The notes: generated by a model not told the origin, from the letters alone. 64,000 bases of DNA from Mesorhizobium sp. (GCA_004020645.1 SAQL01000010.1:164999-228998), one strand, 5' to 3'; shown: positions 25,024 through 35,154, counted from the first letter of the stretch. Made by a program: numbers and translations.

Positions 25024-26004
25024 TCACCTCTCCCTGCGGCTGATCAGCACCCGGGCCGCCAGCACAATGATGAGGATGGCGCCATTGGCGGCCACCTGCC
25101 AGTCGGGCGGGATGTGCATGAAGGTCAGCAGCGGCGAGGCGGCCAGCGCCAATGTCAGCGCGCCGATCACTGCGCCGATCGGCGATACCCGGCCGCCGAC
25201 GAATTCGCCGCCGCCGAGGATGACGCCGGCGATTGAAAGCAGCGTGTAGCCATTGCCGATATTGGCATCGGCCGAGGTGGTGATGCCGATCAGGGCCATG
25301 CCGGACAAAACGCCGAACAGGCCGGTCAATGCGAACAGCACGATCTTGGTCTTGAGCAGCGACCAGCCGGCACGGCTGAGGGCCGCGGCATTGCCGCCCG
25401 AGCCGCGCAGGATCACACCATACGAGGTGCGCATCAGCCCGAAATGAACGACCGCCGCGATCGCCAGCGCCGCAATGATCGGAAAGGGAACAAAAGGCGG
25501 CTTGAAGGCCATCAGCGACAGCAGCCAGTCCGGCGCCTTGCCGCCGGGCTTCGGCAGGATGAGGATGGCCAGACCCTGCCAGACAAAACTCATGCCGAGC
25601 GTCACCACGATTGAAGGCAAATTGCGCAGATGGATCAGCGCGCCGAGCAGCGCATAGACGCCGATCGACCCGAGCAGGATCAAGACACCGACCAGCGGCG
25701 CCTCCTTCAGCCATGTCGCCGTGACGCAGCCGACGAAACCGACGAAGGTGCCGATCGACAGGTCCAGCTCGTTGCCGGCAATGACGAACATCTGCGCGAT
25801 CGTCGCCAGGGCGATCGGGATCGCCAGGTTGAGCATCAGGCTGAAGCCGAAATAGCTGATGGCGCGCGGGTTGAGCCAGGCGATCGCCAGCAGCACCAGC
25901 CCCAGCGATAGAGCCGGCAGCAGGCTGCGCAACAGGCGCGCCCGCGCCAGCGCGCCGCGCTCGGAAGAACTCCTGGGACCGGTCTCGACGGGTGCTGCCG
26001 TCAT
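25024..26004 (-). CDS. Ribose-type sugar ABC importer, permease 1
   Basis: A permease of about 326 residues of the RbsC family. It contains AQMFVIAGNELDLSIGTFVGF, the conserved N-terminal signature of this family (key residues NELDLS). ATG at 26004 lies one base after the ATPase stop; an in-frame ATG at 26016 would overlap the ATPase by 11 bp. It would pair with the product of 24073. Confidence 0.86.
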   Translation of the reverse strand: MTAAPVETGPRSSSERGALARARLLRSLLPALSLGLVLLAIAWLNPRAISYFGFSLMLNLAIPIALATIAQMFVIAGNELDLSIGTFVGFVGCVTATWLKEAPLVGVLILLGSIGVYALLGALIHLRNLPSIVVTLGMSFVWQGLAILILPKPGGKAPDWLLSLMAFKPPFVPFPIIAALAIAAVVHFGLMRTSYGVILRGSGGNAAALSRAGWSLLKTKIVLFALTGLFGVLSGMALIGITTSADANIGNGYTLLSIAGVILGGGEFVGGRVSPIGAVIGALTLALAASPLLTFMHIPPDWQVAANGAILIIVLAARVLISRRER

Positions 26005-26005
26005 C

Positions 26006-27475
26006 TCAGGCCGCATCGCCGAACGAGGACTGGATGATCTTTTCCTCCGTCAGCTCGTCGCGACCAAGGTTGGCGACGATCCGGCCGTTCTTGAAGACAT
26101 AGACTTGGTGGCAATTGTCGAGCTCTTCGGTTTCCGTGGTGTACCAGAGGAAGGTACGGCCGCGGCCGGCCTCTTCGCGCACAAGGTCGTAGACTTCGAG
26201 CTTGGTGCCGATGTCGACGCCGCGCATCGGGTCGTCCATCAGCACGATCTTCGCGTTGGAGCCGAGCGCCCGGGCAAACAGGACCTTCTGCTGGTTGCCG
26301 CCGGACAGCGAGAAGATGTTGTTGTTCATGTCGGGCGTGCGGATGCCGATTTTCCTTTGCCAAAAGGTTGCGAGTTCGGCTTCGCGTTGCGGCGAGATCA
26401 GCAGGCCGTTGCGCAATCGCGCCAGCGAACGGATGCCGATGTTTTGCGCAATCGACCATTGCGGGAAAATCCCATCCGACTGGCGGTCGCCGGCCACCAG
26501 CGCCACCGGCGCGGTGACGTCGATGCCGGTTTTAGCGCGCGCCGCGGCGGCGAAGATCGCCAGCAGCAGATCGGTCTGTCCATGCCCGGCCAGCCCGGCA
26601 AGGCCGATGATCTCGCCGGCATGCGCCACAAGTTCGTTGCCGTCCTCTTGCCGCGCCGGCCGGGCCCGGACCCGTAACGGGCCGGTCTCCGGCTTTTGGG
26701 TCGCGATTTCGGCGGCGATCTTCTCACGCGCTTCCGCTCCCCCCATGGTCGTCACCAGCCTGTCGCGGTCGAAAGCCTTCGCCGCGTCTGACGCAACGAC
26801 CTTGCCGTCGCGCATCACCACGATGCGGTCGGCATTTCCGAGCACCTCGCCCAGAACATGCGAGATCAGGATGCAGCTCTTGCCCCCGGCGACAAAGCGC
26901 CGGACGAAGGCCAGCAACTGGCCGGCCGTATGCGCGTCGAGCGAGGATGTCGGCTCGTCGAGGATGACAAGTTCGAGCGGATCCTGCGTCACCGTGAAGG
27001 CACGCGCCACCTCGACCATCTGCCGCCTGCCGATGGAAAGGTCGCTGGCGACATCGGAGGCGGAGATGCTGTGGCCAGGGAATATCTCGTCGAGCTTGGC
27101 CGCGATGAGATCGGCCGCCTTGCGCCGCCAGCCGAGGCCGCGCAGCGCCGGGTGGTTTATGCGCGCGTTCTCGGCGATGCTGAGATTCGGGCAAAGCGAG
27201 AGTTCCTGGAACACGCAGCGTATGCCGAGCTGTTGGGCGCGCGGCACCGAATAGCTGGCCTCGATGGCGCCACGCACCGCGATTCGCCCGCTGTCGGGCA
27301 CGAGCGTGCCCGCCACCATATGCATGAGCGTCGACTTGCCCGCGCCATTGTGGCCGACGAGACCGACGCATTCGCCGGCTCGGACGTGGAAATCGACGCC
27401 GGCGAGCGCCCGGACCGCGCCGAAATGTTTTTCGGCGCCGTCCAGCCTGATGATGTCTGCACCGGCCTCGGGCAT
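26006..27475 (-). CDS. Ribose-type sugar ABC importer, duplicated ATPase
   Basis: A 489-residue RbsA-like ATPase. Domain 1: Walker [10 protein letters not shown], signature LSIGRRQ, Walker [12 protein letters not shown]. Domain 2: degenerate Walker [10 protein letters not shown], signature LSGGNQQ, and [11 protein letters not shown] in which Asp replaces the usual catalytic Glu. ATG 27475 is the only in-frame start after the binding-protein stop, 50 bp upstream, and its Shine-Dalgarno is poor. Readings extending to 27868 overlap the binding-protein gene and are spurious. Confidence 0.88.
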   Translation of the reverse strand: MPEAGADIIRLDGAEKHFGAVRALAGVDFHVRAGECVGLVGHNGAGKSTLMHMVAGTLVPDSGRIAVRGAIEASYSVPRAQQLGIRCVFQELSLCPNLSIAENARINHPALRGLGWRRKAADLIAAKLDEIFPGHSISASDVASDLSIGRRQMVEVARAFTVTQDPLELVILDEPTSSLDAHTAGQLLAFVRRFVAGGKSCILISHVLGEVLGNADRIVVMRDGKVVASDAAKAFDRDRLVTTMGGAEAREKIAAEIATQKPETGPLRVRARPARQEDGNELVAHAGEIIGLAGLAGHGQTDLLLAIFAAAARAKTGIDVTAPVALVAGDRQSDGIFPQWSIAQNIGIRSLARLRNGLLISPQREAELATFWQRKIGIRTPDMNNNIFSLSGGNQQKVLFARALGSNAKIVLMDDPMRGVDIGTKLEVYDLVREEAGRGRTFLWYTTETEELDNCHQVYVFKNGRIVANLGRDELTEEKIIQSSFGDAA

Positions 27476-27524
27476 CCCTAGCGATATCCGGTCGGCGACG
27501 CGTGCGGCATTGGATGTGCCATGC

Positions 27525-28538
27525 TCACTTGATGTTGGCTTTGATGGCCGCGATGGCGTCTTCCTGCGTGTATTCGTGGCTGGCGACGCCGCCCTTGGGG
27601 ATGTTCGGCAACTCGGCCTCGAAGGTATCCTGGGTGAAGGCGAGGTATGGCACCAACAGATCATGCGGCACATCGGTGCGGCCGTCGAGCACCTGCTGCG
27701 CCACCCAGAAGGCCAGCGACGACACGCCCGGCGCGATGGACGCCGACCAGGTCTGGTAGCCGTCTTTGTCCTTCTGTTCCTTCCACCATTGCAGCTCATC
27801 CTGACGGTTGCCCATGATGATGGTCGGGCGCGGTTTGCCGGCGGCGGCGAATGCTTGTGCCGCGCCATAGCCGTCGCCGCCCTGATCGACGACGCCGACG
27901 ATTTCCGGCAGCGACGGCAGGATCGTCGCGACCGCCTTCTGTGCTGTGGTCTGATCCCAGTCGCCGGTCACCGAACCGACGATCTTGAACTCGGGATGAG
28001 CGGCGACGCCTTCCAGAATTCCGGCATGGATTGCGTCATCGATCGACGTGCCGGCAAGGCCGCGGATTTCCAGCAGATTGCCGCCCTCGGGATGGAACTT
28101 GGCCATCTGCTCGACTTCCTGCCTGCCCATGTCCTTGAAGTCGACGACCACGCGATAAGCGCAGGGCTCGGTGACGATGCCGTCGAAGGAGACGACGACG
28201 ATGCCGGCATCGCAGGCCTGCTTGACAGCGCCGTTGAGCGCGTCCGGCGAGGCGGCGTTGATGACGATGGCGTCATAGCCTTGCAGGATCAGGTTCTGCA
28301 CCTGGGCCGCCTGGGTCGGCACTTCCTTGTCGGCCGTCGTGAAGATGTCCGCGGCTGCGACCACCCCGTCGGCGACCGCCTTCTTGGTGACGATGGCATA
28401 GCTGTTGAGCATCGCCTGTCGCCACGAATTGCCGGCATAATTGTTGGAAAAGGCGATCTTTTTGTCGCTGGTGTCGGCAAGTGCGGTGCCTGACACGAGC
28501 ATTGCCGCAAGCGCACTCAAGACGAGTATCTTCTTCAT
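27525..28538 (-). CDS. Ribose-type sugar ABC importer, periplasmic binding protein
   Basis: A 337-residue periplasmic binding protein (type I fold, RbsB/YtfQ-like). Signal peptide [21 protein letters not shown] with cleavage before DTSDKK. The mature protein has [30 protein letters not shown] and VVSFDGIV, the sugar-contacting loops of this family. GGGAGG precedes the ATG. It is the first gene of the importer and is divergent from the GH15 glucoamylase gene; a palindromic operator-like site lies between them. Ligand unknown; the divergent gene suggests a glucose-related saccharide. Confidence 0.9.
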   Translation of the reverse strand: MKKILVLSALAAMLVSGTALADTSDKKIAFSNNYAGNSWRQAMLNSYAIVTKKAVADGVVAAADIFTTADKEVPTQAAQVQNLILQGYDAIVINAASPDALNGAVKQACDAGIVVVSFDGIVTEPCAYRVVVDFKDMGRQEVEQMAKFHPEGGNLLEIRGLAGTSIDDAIHAGILEGVAAHPEFKIVGSVTGDWDQTTAQKAVATILPSLPEIVGVVDQGGDGYGAAQAFAAAGKPRPTIIMGNRQDELQWWKEQKDKDGYQTWSASIAPGVSSLAFWVAQQVLDGRTDVPHDLLVPYLAFTQDTFEAELPNIPKGGVASHEYTQEDAIAAIKANIK

Positions 28539-28609
28539 GTGTTATCCTCCCATGGATTGCTGGTTGTTGTTGGCTGCTGGTGGCTGTTATGACGACCCTC
28601 GTTTCAATA

Positions 28610-28620
28610 TTGTCAGACAA
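28610..28620. promoter_or_regulatory. Operator-like palindrome TTGTCAGACAA
   Basis: A perfect TTGTC-A-GACAA palindrome lies in the 144-bp gap between the sugar-binding-protein gene (minus) and the glucoamylase gene (plus). It resembles the operator type of FadR-subfamily GntR regulators. No GntR gene is adjacent, so the regulator would act from elsewhere. Confidence 0.5.
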
Positions 28621-28682
28621 ATTTAGATGGGCGCACTTGTCAACAGCGATCGGCGACGGTTTGACGATCAACTTGCGGTGCA

Positions 28683-31136
28683 ATGATTGAAAAGGCTTCG
28701 GCTCCGGGTCTAGGGGTGGGGCAGGAGACTGAATTCGAGATGGCAGCGACGCCGACTGATGCGCTGGGCGCACCCGGAATTCCGGCGCGCTGGACGTCAA
28801 GCGCCAAGAGCGGGGTCGGAACCGCGCTGTCTCCGGCCTGCCCTATCTGGTTCACGATCAGCCACGGCATTCTCAACGAGGTCTATTATCCCCGCCTCGA
28901 CAGCGCCTGCACCCGCGACATGGGGCTGGTCGTCACCGGCCCCGGCGGCTATTTCTCGGAAGAAAAGCGCGATGCCGTGCACAGCGTCGAGCCGTTCGAG
29001 GATGGGGTGCCCGCCTACAGGCTGGTCAACACCGCCGCCGATGGCACCTACCGGATCGAAAAGCGTATCGTTACGGATCCGGAACGTCCCGCTTTGCTGC
29101 AGGAAATCAGCTTCACACTGCTGAAAGGCGCTGGTGCCGACCACCGCGTCTATGCATTGCTGGCACCGCATCTCGTCAACGCCGGCATGGGCAACACCGC
29201 CTGGATCGACGAGGGAAAGCCTGTCCTGTTTGCATCCGGGCGTGGCGTCTGCCTGGCGCTGGCCTCGTCGCTGCCCTGGGGAGCATGCTCGGCCGGCTAT
29301 GTCGGTGTCTCCGATGGCTGGCAGCAACTCCGTCGTGACGGTCGGCTCGACCCGGCCTGCCGGAGGGCTGAAGACGGCAATGTCGCGCTGACCGGCGAGA
29401 TCGGCTTTTCGGCTGCGAACCAGAAGGCCTTGCTGGCGCTGGGTTTCGGAACGACGCCGCAAGAGGCGGCAAAAAATGCTTCCGCCAGCCTGAAGCGAGG
29501 CTTTGAGCCAGCAGCCAAATCGTATGTCGAGAAATGGCGGGATTGGCAGGCTAGCTTGCTGCCGTTGGACCGGCATGCAGCAGGGATCAGCACCTATCGC
29601 GTCAGTACTGCGGTTCTTGCGACACACCGCTCATCCGACGGAGCAGCCGTCGCCAGCCTGTCGATCCCATGGGGCTTCAGCATGGGCGACGACGATCTCG
29701 GCGGCTATCATCTGGTCTGGCCGCGCGATCTGGTCGAAACCGCGGGCGGCTTCCTGGCCGCCGGCGATCCGGCGCAGGCGCTTGAGATCCTCGCCTATCT
29801 CCGCTCCATCCAGCAGCCGGACGGCCATTGGCCGCAGAACGCCTGGCTCGACGGGTCTCCTTATTGGCCCGGCATCCAGATGGACGAATGCGCCTTCCCA
29901 CTGCTGCTCGCCGACGCGCTCCGCCGCGCAGGGCACCTGGCTGACGCCGCGTTGCTCGCCTTCATGCCGATGGTCGAGCGCGCCGCTTCCTATGTCGTGC
30001 GCAATGGTCCGGTCACCGGGGAGGACCGCTGGGAAGAGGATGCCGGCTACAGCCCGTTCACGCTCGCCGTCGAGATCGCCGCATTGCTCGCCGCGGCGGA
30101 CTTGCTCGACGTCAGTGGAAAAGCAGAGCCGGCAAACTATCTGCGTGAAACCGCCGATGTCTGGAACGACCAGATCGAGCGCTGGACCTATGTCACCGGC
30201 ACTCCACTCGGCGAAGAGGTCGGTGTCAAAGGCTATTACGTCCGCATCGCTCCGCCCGACACCGCCGGTGCGGCCTCGCCGAAGGACGGCTATGTGCCGA
30301 TCAAGAACCGGCCGCCCGGCGACGCGGACCGGCCGGCCGAGGCGATCGTCAGCCCGGATGCGCTGGCGCTCGTCCGCTTCGGCCTCAGGGCCGCCGACGA
30401 TCCGCGCATCGTCGACACAGTCAAGGTCATCGACGCGCGGCTGCGCTGCGACCTGCCGCAGGGGCCTGTCTGGTATCGCTATACTGGCGATGGCTATGGC
30501 GAACACGCCGACGGCGCGCCGTTCGACGGGACCGGCCAGGGCCGGCCCTGGCCGCTGTTGGTCGGCGAGCGCGCCCATTACGAACTGGCGGCGGGGCGCA
30601 AGGACAAAGCGGCGAGCCTGCTCAAGACGTTCGAAGGCTCGGCCGGGGCTGGCGGCCTGATGCCCGAGCAGGTCTGGGATGGTCCCGACATGCCGGAACG
30701 CGACCTGCGGCACGGTGGACCGTCGGGCAGCGCCATGCCGCTGGTCTGGGCGCATTCGGAGCACATCAAGCTGCTGCGTTCGCTCAGCGACGGCACCGTC
30801 TTCGACATGCCGCCGCAAGGCGTGAAGCGCTACATCGAGGACGGGACCGTGGCGCCGCGCCGGACCTGGCGCTTCAACCACAAGGTCCGCACCATGCCCG
30901 CCAGCAAGATGCTGCGCGTCGAACTGCTGACCCGGGCGGTGGTCCATTGGAGCAGCGACGGGTGGGCGACCATCCATGACGCCGCGACGATCGAGAATCC
31001 CTTCGGCATCCATATCACGGACCTGCCCGTTGCCGATGTTCCGCCGGGCAATACCATCGTCATTACTTTTTTCTGGCCCGATGCCGGCCGTTGGGAGAAG
31101 GTCGACTTTTCCATCGGTATCGACAAGCTGGACTAG
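28683..31136 (+). CDS. GH15 glucoamylase / glucodextranase-like glycosidase
   Basis: An 817-residue protein with no signal peptide, so probably cytoplasmic. The N-terminal beta-sandwich domain (about 20-290: GTALSPACPIWFTISHGILNEVYYP) and the C-terminal alpha/alpha barrel (LVWPRDLVETAGG, QPDGHWPQNAWLDG, WEEDAGYSPFT, MPLVWAHSEHIKL) match the bacterial glucoamylase architecture. It would release beta-D-glucose from non-reducing ends of alpha-glucans. First gene of a unit with gnd, zwf and glucokinase, so freed glucose would feed the pentose phosphate route. ATG 28683 lacks a clear Shine-Dalgarno; ATG 28740 is an alternative. Its TAG stop begins a repeat element. Confidence 0.9.
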   Translation: MIEKASAPGLGVGQETEFEMAATPTDALGAPGIPARWTSSAKSGVGTALSPACPIWFTISHGILNEVYYPRLDSACTRDMGLVVTGPGGYFSEEKRDAVHSVEPFEDGVPAYRLVNTAADGTYRIEKRIVTDPERPALLQEISFTLLKGAGADHRVYALLAPHLVNAGMGNTAWIDEGKPVLFASGRGVCLALASSLPWGACSAGYVGVSDGWQQLRRDGRLDPACRRAEDGNVALTGEIGFSAANQKALLALGFGTTPQEAAKNASASLKRGFEPAAKSYVEKWRDWQASLLPLDRHAAGISTYRVSTAVLATHRSSDGAAVASLSIPWGFSMGDDDLGGYHLVWPRDLVETAGGFLAAGDPAQALEILAYLRSIQQPDGHWPQNAWLDGSPYWPGIQMDECAFPLLLADALRRAGHLADAALLAFMPMVERAASYVVRNGPVTGEDRWEEDAGYSPFTLAVEIAALLAAADLLDVSGKAEPANYLRETADVWNDQIERWTYVTGTPLGEEVGVKGYYVRIAPPDTAGAASPKDGYVPIKNRPPGDADRPAEAIVSPDALALVRFGLRAADDPRIVDTVKVIDARLRCDLPQGPVWYRYTGDGYGEHADGAPFDGTGQGRPWPLLVGERAHYELAAGRKDKAASLLKTFEGSAGAGGLMPEQVWDGPDMPERDLRHGGPSGSAMPLVWAHSEHIKLLRSLSDGTVFDMPPQGVKRYIEDGTVAPRRTWRFNHKVRTMPASKMLRVELLTRAVVHWSSDGWATIHDAATIENPFGIHITDLPVADVPPGNTIVITFFWPDAGRWEKVDFSIGIDKLD

Positions 31137-31185
31137 AGCATGATCCCGAAAAGTGGAAACCGGTTTTCGGAAATGATCATGCTCC
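31135..31185. repeat. Dispersed palindromic repeat GAGCATGATC...GATCATGCTC
   Basis: Outer arms GAGCATGATC (31136-31145) and GATCATGCTC (31175-31184); inner arms CCGAAAA / TTTTCGG. The glucoamylase stop codon overlaps the first bases. I recognise this palindrome type as widespread between genes in Rhizobiales. It may act as a weak terminator or mRNA stabiliser. Confidence 0.75.
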
Positions 31186-31234
31186 AAGATAGAGCAAGTA
31201 GATCTTCTATCCCTCAGGAACCAGGACGAGAAAC

Positions 31235-32251
31235 ATGCAGATCGGAATGATGGGACTGGGCAGGATGGGCGCCAATATGGTGCGGCGCCTGCTGCGCGAT
31301 GGTCACGAATGTGTGGTCTACGACATCAACCCGGCCAGCGTCGCCGCCCTTGTGACGGCTGGCGCGATCGGAGCGGCTTCGATGGAGGAGTTCGTCGGCA
31401 AGCTGACCAAGCCGCGCAGCGCCTGGCTGATGCTGCCGGCGGCAATCACCAGCCGGATCGTCGACCAGGTGGCCGACCTGATGGAGCCGGGCGACATCAT
31501 CATCGACGGCGGCAATTCCTATTACCACGAGGCTGTCGACCACGCAGCGCGCCTGGCATTGAAAGGTCTGAACTATGTCGATGTCGGCACCAGCGGCGGC
31601 GTCTGGGGCCTCGAGCGCGGCTATTGCCTGATGATCGGCGGCCCCGACAGCGCGGTCCAGCATCTCGACCCGGTCTTCGCGACCCTCGCGCCGGGCGCCG
31701 ACGCCGGGGCGCCTGCCCCCGGCAAGGCTGCAGGAACCGCCCCCTTCGGCTATCTCCACTGCGGACCGAGCGGCGCCGGTCATTTCGTCAAGATGGTCCA
31801 CAACGGCATCGAGTACGGCGTCATGGCCGCCTATGCCGAGGGCATGAACATCCTGAGGTCGGCGAATGCGGGCAAGAGACAGCGGACGGCCGACGCCGAA
31901 ACCAGTCCATTGGAAAACCCGCAATACTACCAGTTCGACATCGACATCGCCCAGGTTGCCGAGGTCTGGCGGCATGGCAGCGTCATCGGCTCCTGGCTGC
32001 TCGACCTGACGGCGGGCGTATTGAGGGCCGATTCGGGGCTGACGCAGTTCGGCGGACGAGTTTCGGATTCCGGCGAAGGTCGCTGGACGCTGAAGGCGGC
32101 GATCGACACCGGCGTGCCGGCGCCGGTTCTGTCCTCGGCGCTGTTCGACCGGTTCTCCTCGCAGGGTGAATCCGAATTCGCCGACAAGCTGCTGTCCGCC
32201 ATGCGCTACGCTTTCGGCGGCCATGTCGAAAAGCCGAAGACAGGCTCGTGA
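31235..32251 (+). CDS. gnd: 6-phosphogluconate dehydrogenase (decarboxylating), short YqeC-type
   Basis: A 338-residue cytoplasmic dehydrogenase. N-terminal Rossmann motif [18 protein letters not shown] and the family signature [19 protein letters not shown] are present. The length matches the short GndA/YqeC class, often NAD-preferring, rather than the 470-residue enzyme. It oxidises 6-phosphogluconate to ribulose 5-phosphate and CO2. An AGGACGAG-type Shine-Dalgarno precedes the ATG. It lies 16 bp upstream of zwf. Confidence 0.92.
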   Translation: MQIGMMGLGRMGANMVRRLLRDGHECVVYDINPASVAALVTAGAIGAASMEEFVGKLTKPRSAWLMLPAAITSRIVDQVADLMEPGDIIIDGGNSYYHEAVDHAARLALKGLNYVDVGTSGGVWGLERGYCLMIGGPDSAVQHLDPVFATLAPGADAGAPAPGKAAGTAPFGYLHCGPSGAGHFVKMVHNGIEYGVMAAYAEGMNILRSANAGKRQRTADAETSPLENPQYYQFDIDIAQVAEVWRHGSVIGSWLLDLTAGVLRADSGLTQFGGRVSDSGEGRWTLKAAIDTGVPAPVLSSALFDRFSSQGESEFADKLLSAMRYAFGGHVEKPKTGS

Positions 32252-32267
32252 CGGGGAAGACACGCTC

Positions 32268-33644
32268 ATGAACCAGGAACGGTCCGACACGCTGGTGCTT
32301 TTCGGGGCGACCGGCGATCTCGCCCACAAGAAGATCTTCCCGGCACTTTATGCCATGGTCGCCAAGGGAACGTTGACCGAGCCGGTGATCGGCGTCGCTT
32401 TCGACGCCTGGGACCTGAAGCAGTTGCAGGCGCGCGCCCGCGACGGCATCGTCAAGGCCATCGGCAAGGTCGATGAAAAAATCTTCACGAAACTTGCCTC
32501 GCTGCTTCGCTATGTCAGCGGCGACTACCGTAGTGCCGCGACATTCGAGAAGCTGAAAAGCGCGCTCGGAACCGCACAGCACCCGCTGCACTATCTGGCG
32601 GTGCCGCCGACCATGTTCGAGACGGTCATCCAGGGACTGGAGCAGTCGGGCGCAGCCCAGGACGCGCGCCTGATGGTGGAAAAGCCTTTCGGTCACGACC
32701 TGCAATCGGCGCGCTGGCTGAACCGGGTCCTGCACCTGGTATTCGACGAGCAGTCGATCTTTCGCATCGACCACTATCTCGGCAAGGAGGCGATCCAGAA
32801 CCTGCTCTATTTCCGCTTCGCCAATTCCTTTCTCGAGCCGATCTGGAACCGCAATTTCGTGGAGAGCGTGCAGATCACCATGGCCGAGGATTTCGGTGTC
32901 GAGGGCCGTGGCCGCTTCTACGACGAGGTCGGCTGCATCCGCGACGTCATCGAGAACCATCTGCTCAACATCCTGCTGCTGCTCGCCATGGAGCCGCCCG
33001 TCGGTCGCTCGGCCGACGATCTGATCGACGAGAAGGTACAGGTGTTGCGAGCGATCCGGACGCTGACCAAAGACGATGTCGTGCGCGGCCAATTCAAAGG
33101 CTATCTCAGCGAGCCGGGCGTCGCGCCAAACTCGCCGGTCGAGACCTTCGCGGCGGTGCGTTTTTTTGTCGACACATGGCGCTGGCAGGGCGTGCCTTTC
33201 TTCATCCGCGCCGGCAAATCAATGCCGGTGCACGCCACTGAGGTCATCGTCCGGCTGAAGCCGCCGCCGCTTAATGTCTTCGACCCGATCAAGCCCGACG
33301 ACGCCAACTACGTGCGCTTCCGCATCGATCCGCAAGTGGCGATCTCGGTCGGCGCCCAGCGCAAGGCCGCCGGTGACTACATGATCGGCGAGCAGGTTGA
33401 ACTCACCGCACTCGATGACACCAAGGGCGACATGCCGCCCTATGAGCGGTTGATCGGCGACGCCATGAACGGCAACGGCCAGTTGTTCACCCGTCAGGAT
33501 GCCAGCGAACTCGCCTGGCGAATCGTCGGCCCGGTGCTCGGCGATACCACGCCGCCTCAGCTTTATGAGCCGGGGACATGGGGCCCTGCCGGTGCGATGG
33601 CCGGGTTCGGACCGCCGAACGGCTGGATCAATCCGGCAAAATGA
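32268..33644 (+). CDS. zwf: Glucose-6-phosphate 1-dehydrogenase
   Basis: A 458-residue enzyme with nucleotide motif [16 protein letters not shown], the active-site signature [15 protein letters not shown], and EKPFGHDL. It oxidises glucose 6-phosphate to 6-phosphogluconolactone. ATG 32268 follows GGGGAAG; starts further upstream lie inside gnd. The 6-phosphogluconolactonase gene (pgl) that often accompanies zwf is not present here. A ROK kinase follows. Confidence 0.93.
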   Translation: MNQERSDTLVLFGATGDLAHKKIFPALYAMVAKGTLTEPVIGVAFDAWDLKQLQARARDGIVKAIGKVDEKIFTKLASLLRYVSGDYRSAATFEKLKSALGTAQHPLHYLAVPPTMFETVIQGLEQSGAAQDARLMVEKPFGHDLQSARWLNRVLHLVFDEQSIFRIDHYLGKEAIQNLLYFRFANSFLEPIWNRNFVESVQITMAEDFGVEGRGRFYDEVGCIRDVIENHLLNILLLLAMEPPVGRSADDLIDEKVQVLRAIRTLTKDDVVRGQFKGYLSEPGVAPNSPVETFAAVRFFVDTWRWQGVPFFIRAGKSMPVHATEVIVRLKPPPLNVFDPIKPDDANYVRFRIDPQVAISVGAQRKAAGDYMIGEQVELTALDDTKGDMPPYERLIGDAMNGNGQLFTRQDASELAWRIVGPVLGDTTPPQLYEPGTWGPAGAMAGFGPPNGWINPAK

Positions 33645-33661
33645 ACTCGAAAGGCGACGCA

Positions 33662-34366
33662 ATGGCCAAAACGGCGAAGAAGCCGGCACCGGACAACGAG
33701 AAGATCGTGCTTGCGATCGATATTGGCGGCTCCCATGTCAAGATCCTCACCAGCGCCGGCGGCGAGGAGCGCAGAGCCGATTCCGGACCCGGCCTGACGC
33801 CGCAGCAGATGATCGCGGCCGTACAGACGCTCGCCGATGGCTTGCCCTACGACGTCGTCTCGATGGGGTATCCCGGCCCGGTGCACCACAACAGGCCGCT
33901 GACCGAGCCTGCCAACCTCGGCAAGGGCTGGGTCGGATGCGACTTCGCAACGCAGTTCGGCAAGCCGGTGAAAATCGTCAACGACGCGCTGATGCAGGCC
34001 GTCGGCAGCTATGAAGGCGGGCGCATGCTGTTCCTGGGTCTGGGAACAGGCCTGGGTGCGGCGATGATCGTCGACAACGTCGCCCTGCCGATGGAGCTCG
34101 CGCATCTTCCCTACAAGAAGGGCGGCAGCTTCGAGGACTATGTCGGCGAACGTGGTCTTGAAAAGCGCGGCAAGAAGAAATGGCGCAAACACGTCTTCGA
34201 TGTCGTCGAGCGGCTGCGCGCCGCCATGCAGCCTGACTATGTGGTCATCGGCGGCGGCAATGTCGACGAGTTAGACGAATTGCCTGCCGGTTGCAGGCGC
34301 GGCGACAACACACGCGCCTTCGAAGGGGGATTTCGACTGTGGCGCGACAAATCCCTGATTATCTGA
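33662..34366 (+). CDS. ROK-family glucokinase, polyphosphate-glucokinase-like
   Basis: A 234-residue cytoplasmic kinase. Phosphate-1 motif LAIDIGGSHVKI, catalytic Asp in KIVNDALMQAVG, phosphate-2 motif LGLGTGLGAAM, adenosine motif YVVIGGGN. Length and motifs fit the polyphosphate/ATP glucokinase branch of the ROK family; phosphate donor cannot be fixed from sequence. ATG 33662 has AAAGG at good distance; an in-frame ATG at 33641 overlaps the zwf stop. It would convert glucose from the GH15 enzyme to glucose 6-phosphate for zwf. Confidence 0.87.
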   Translation: MAKTAKKPAPDNEKIVLAIDIGGSHVKILTSAGGEERRADSGPGLTPQQMIAAVQTLADGLPYDVVSMGYPGPVHHNRPLTEPANLGKGWVGCDFATQFGKPVKIVNDALMQAVGSYEGGRMLFLGLGTGLGAAMIVDNVALPMELAHLPYKKGGSFEDYVGERGLEKRGKKKWRKHVFDVVERLRAAMQPDYVVIGGGNVDELDELPAGCRRGDNTRAFEGGFRLWRDKSLII

Positions 34367-34511
34367 TATTATAGCGATTTGGGATCAGACCTGTTGATCT
34401 GGCCCCGCCGTTAGTATTGTGATTCAAAATAATGTGTGGCGTGGTGCGGCGTCATTGCGTTACGCAGATTTGCCGACTAGGAATTCTGCGACCACTAACG
34501 GAGAAAATAGA

Positions 34512-34973
34512 TTGACCGACGACAGCAACAAGGCCCGCAAGGACATCGACCTTCTCGAGCTGACCGCTCACATCGTGTCCGCTTACGTCGAGAAGAACCG
34601 CTTGCCCGCTTCCGGCCTCGGCGATCTCATCGCCAGCGTCAGCGCGTCGATAAGTGGACTCGGACAACCCGCCGCCCCGGTGGCAGCGCCGCTGATCCCC
34701 GCCGTCAATCCTAAGAAATCGGTGACGCCGGACTACATCATCTGCCTCGAAGACGGCAAGAAGTTCAAATCCCTGAAGCGCCATATCGGCGTTCATTTCG
34801 GGCTGACGCCGGATGCCTACCGCGCCAAATGGGGCTTGCCGGCCGACTATCCGATGGTTGCCCCCAATTATGCGGCCTCGCGCTCGCAACTGGCGAAGGC
34901 GATCGGCCTTGGCCGCAAGGCCGCCCCGCCGGCGCCGGTCAAGAAGACCAGGAAGCCCAAAGCTACGGTCTGA
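34512..34973 (+). CDS. Ros/MucR-family zinc-finger transcriptional regulator
   Basis: A 153-residue regulator of the rhizobial Ros/MucR family. It contains the domain CLEDGKKFKSLKRHIGVHFG with Cys, Asp, His and His in zinc-ligand positions, followed by YRAKWGLPADYPMVAPNYA, the family hallmark. Members control exopolysaccharide, motility and virulence or symbiosis genes and bind AT-rich DNA. The start is probably TTG 34512 (reads TDDSNK, GGAG 9 bp upstream), as family members begin near MTDDS; a longer reading from 34419 adds unconserved residues. The gap 34367-34511 is comparatively AT-rich and may be an autoregulatory target. Confidence 0.9.
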   Translation: MTDDSNKARKDIDLLELTAHIVSAYVEKNRLPASGLGDLIASVSASISGLGQPAAPVAAPLIPAVNPKKSVTPDYIICLEDGKKFKSLKRHIGVHFGLTPDAYRAKWGLPADYPMVAPNYAASRSQLAKAIGLGRKAAPPAPVKKTRKPKATV

Positions 34974-35004
34974 CACGTCGTTCGAAGCCCGGCAAACGCA
35001 AGCT

Positions 35005-35154
35005 TCAAAGATGGCGGGTCAGAGTGGCGCGAAGGAACTCGACCTGCGCGCCCAATAGCCTCTCCACCTCCGCCGAGCGCGTTTGCCCCAATGCAATTAG
35101 CGTGGTACCCCGGAAATCCTCGATCCAGAGCCGATTTTTGCGCGCGCCCCTCAC
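35005..35154 (-). other. Short uncharacterised open frame in a 273-bp gap
   Basis: A 49-codon GTG-initiated frame (VRGARKNRLWIEDF... ending RATLTRHL) opposes the flanking genes. It has GC-rich third positions but no convincing Shine-Dalgarno. It could be a small gene, a remnant or chance. Apart from a small GCGCTAAAAGCGC hairpin near 35160, I see nothing else in 34974-35246. Confidence 0.2.

Noticed and set aside
29631..31187. A 518-codon open frame antisense to the GH15 gene
   Set aside because: No motif, shadow composition; the GH15 frame is supported by catalytic-domain landmarks.
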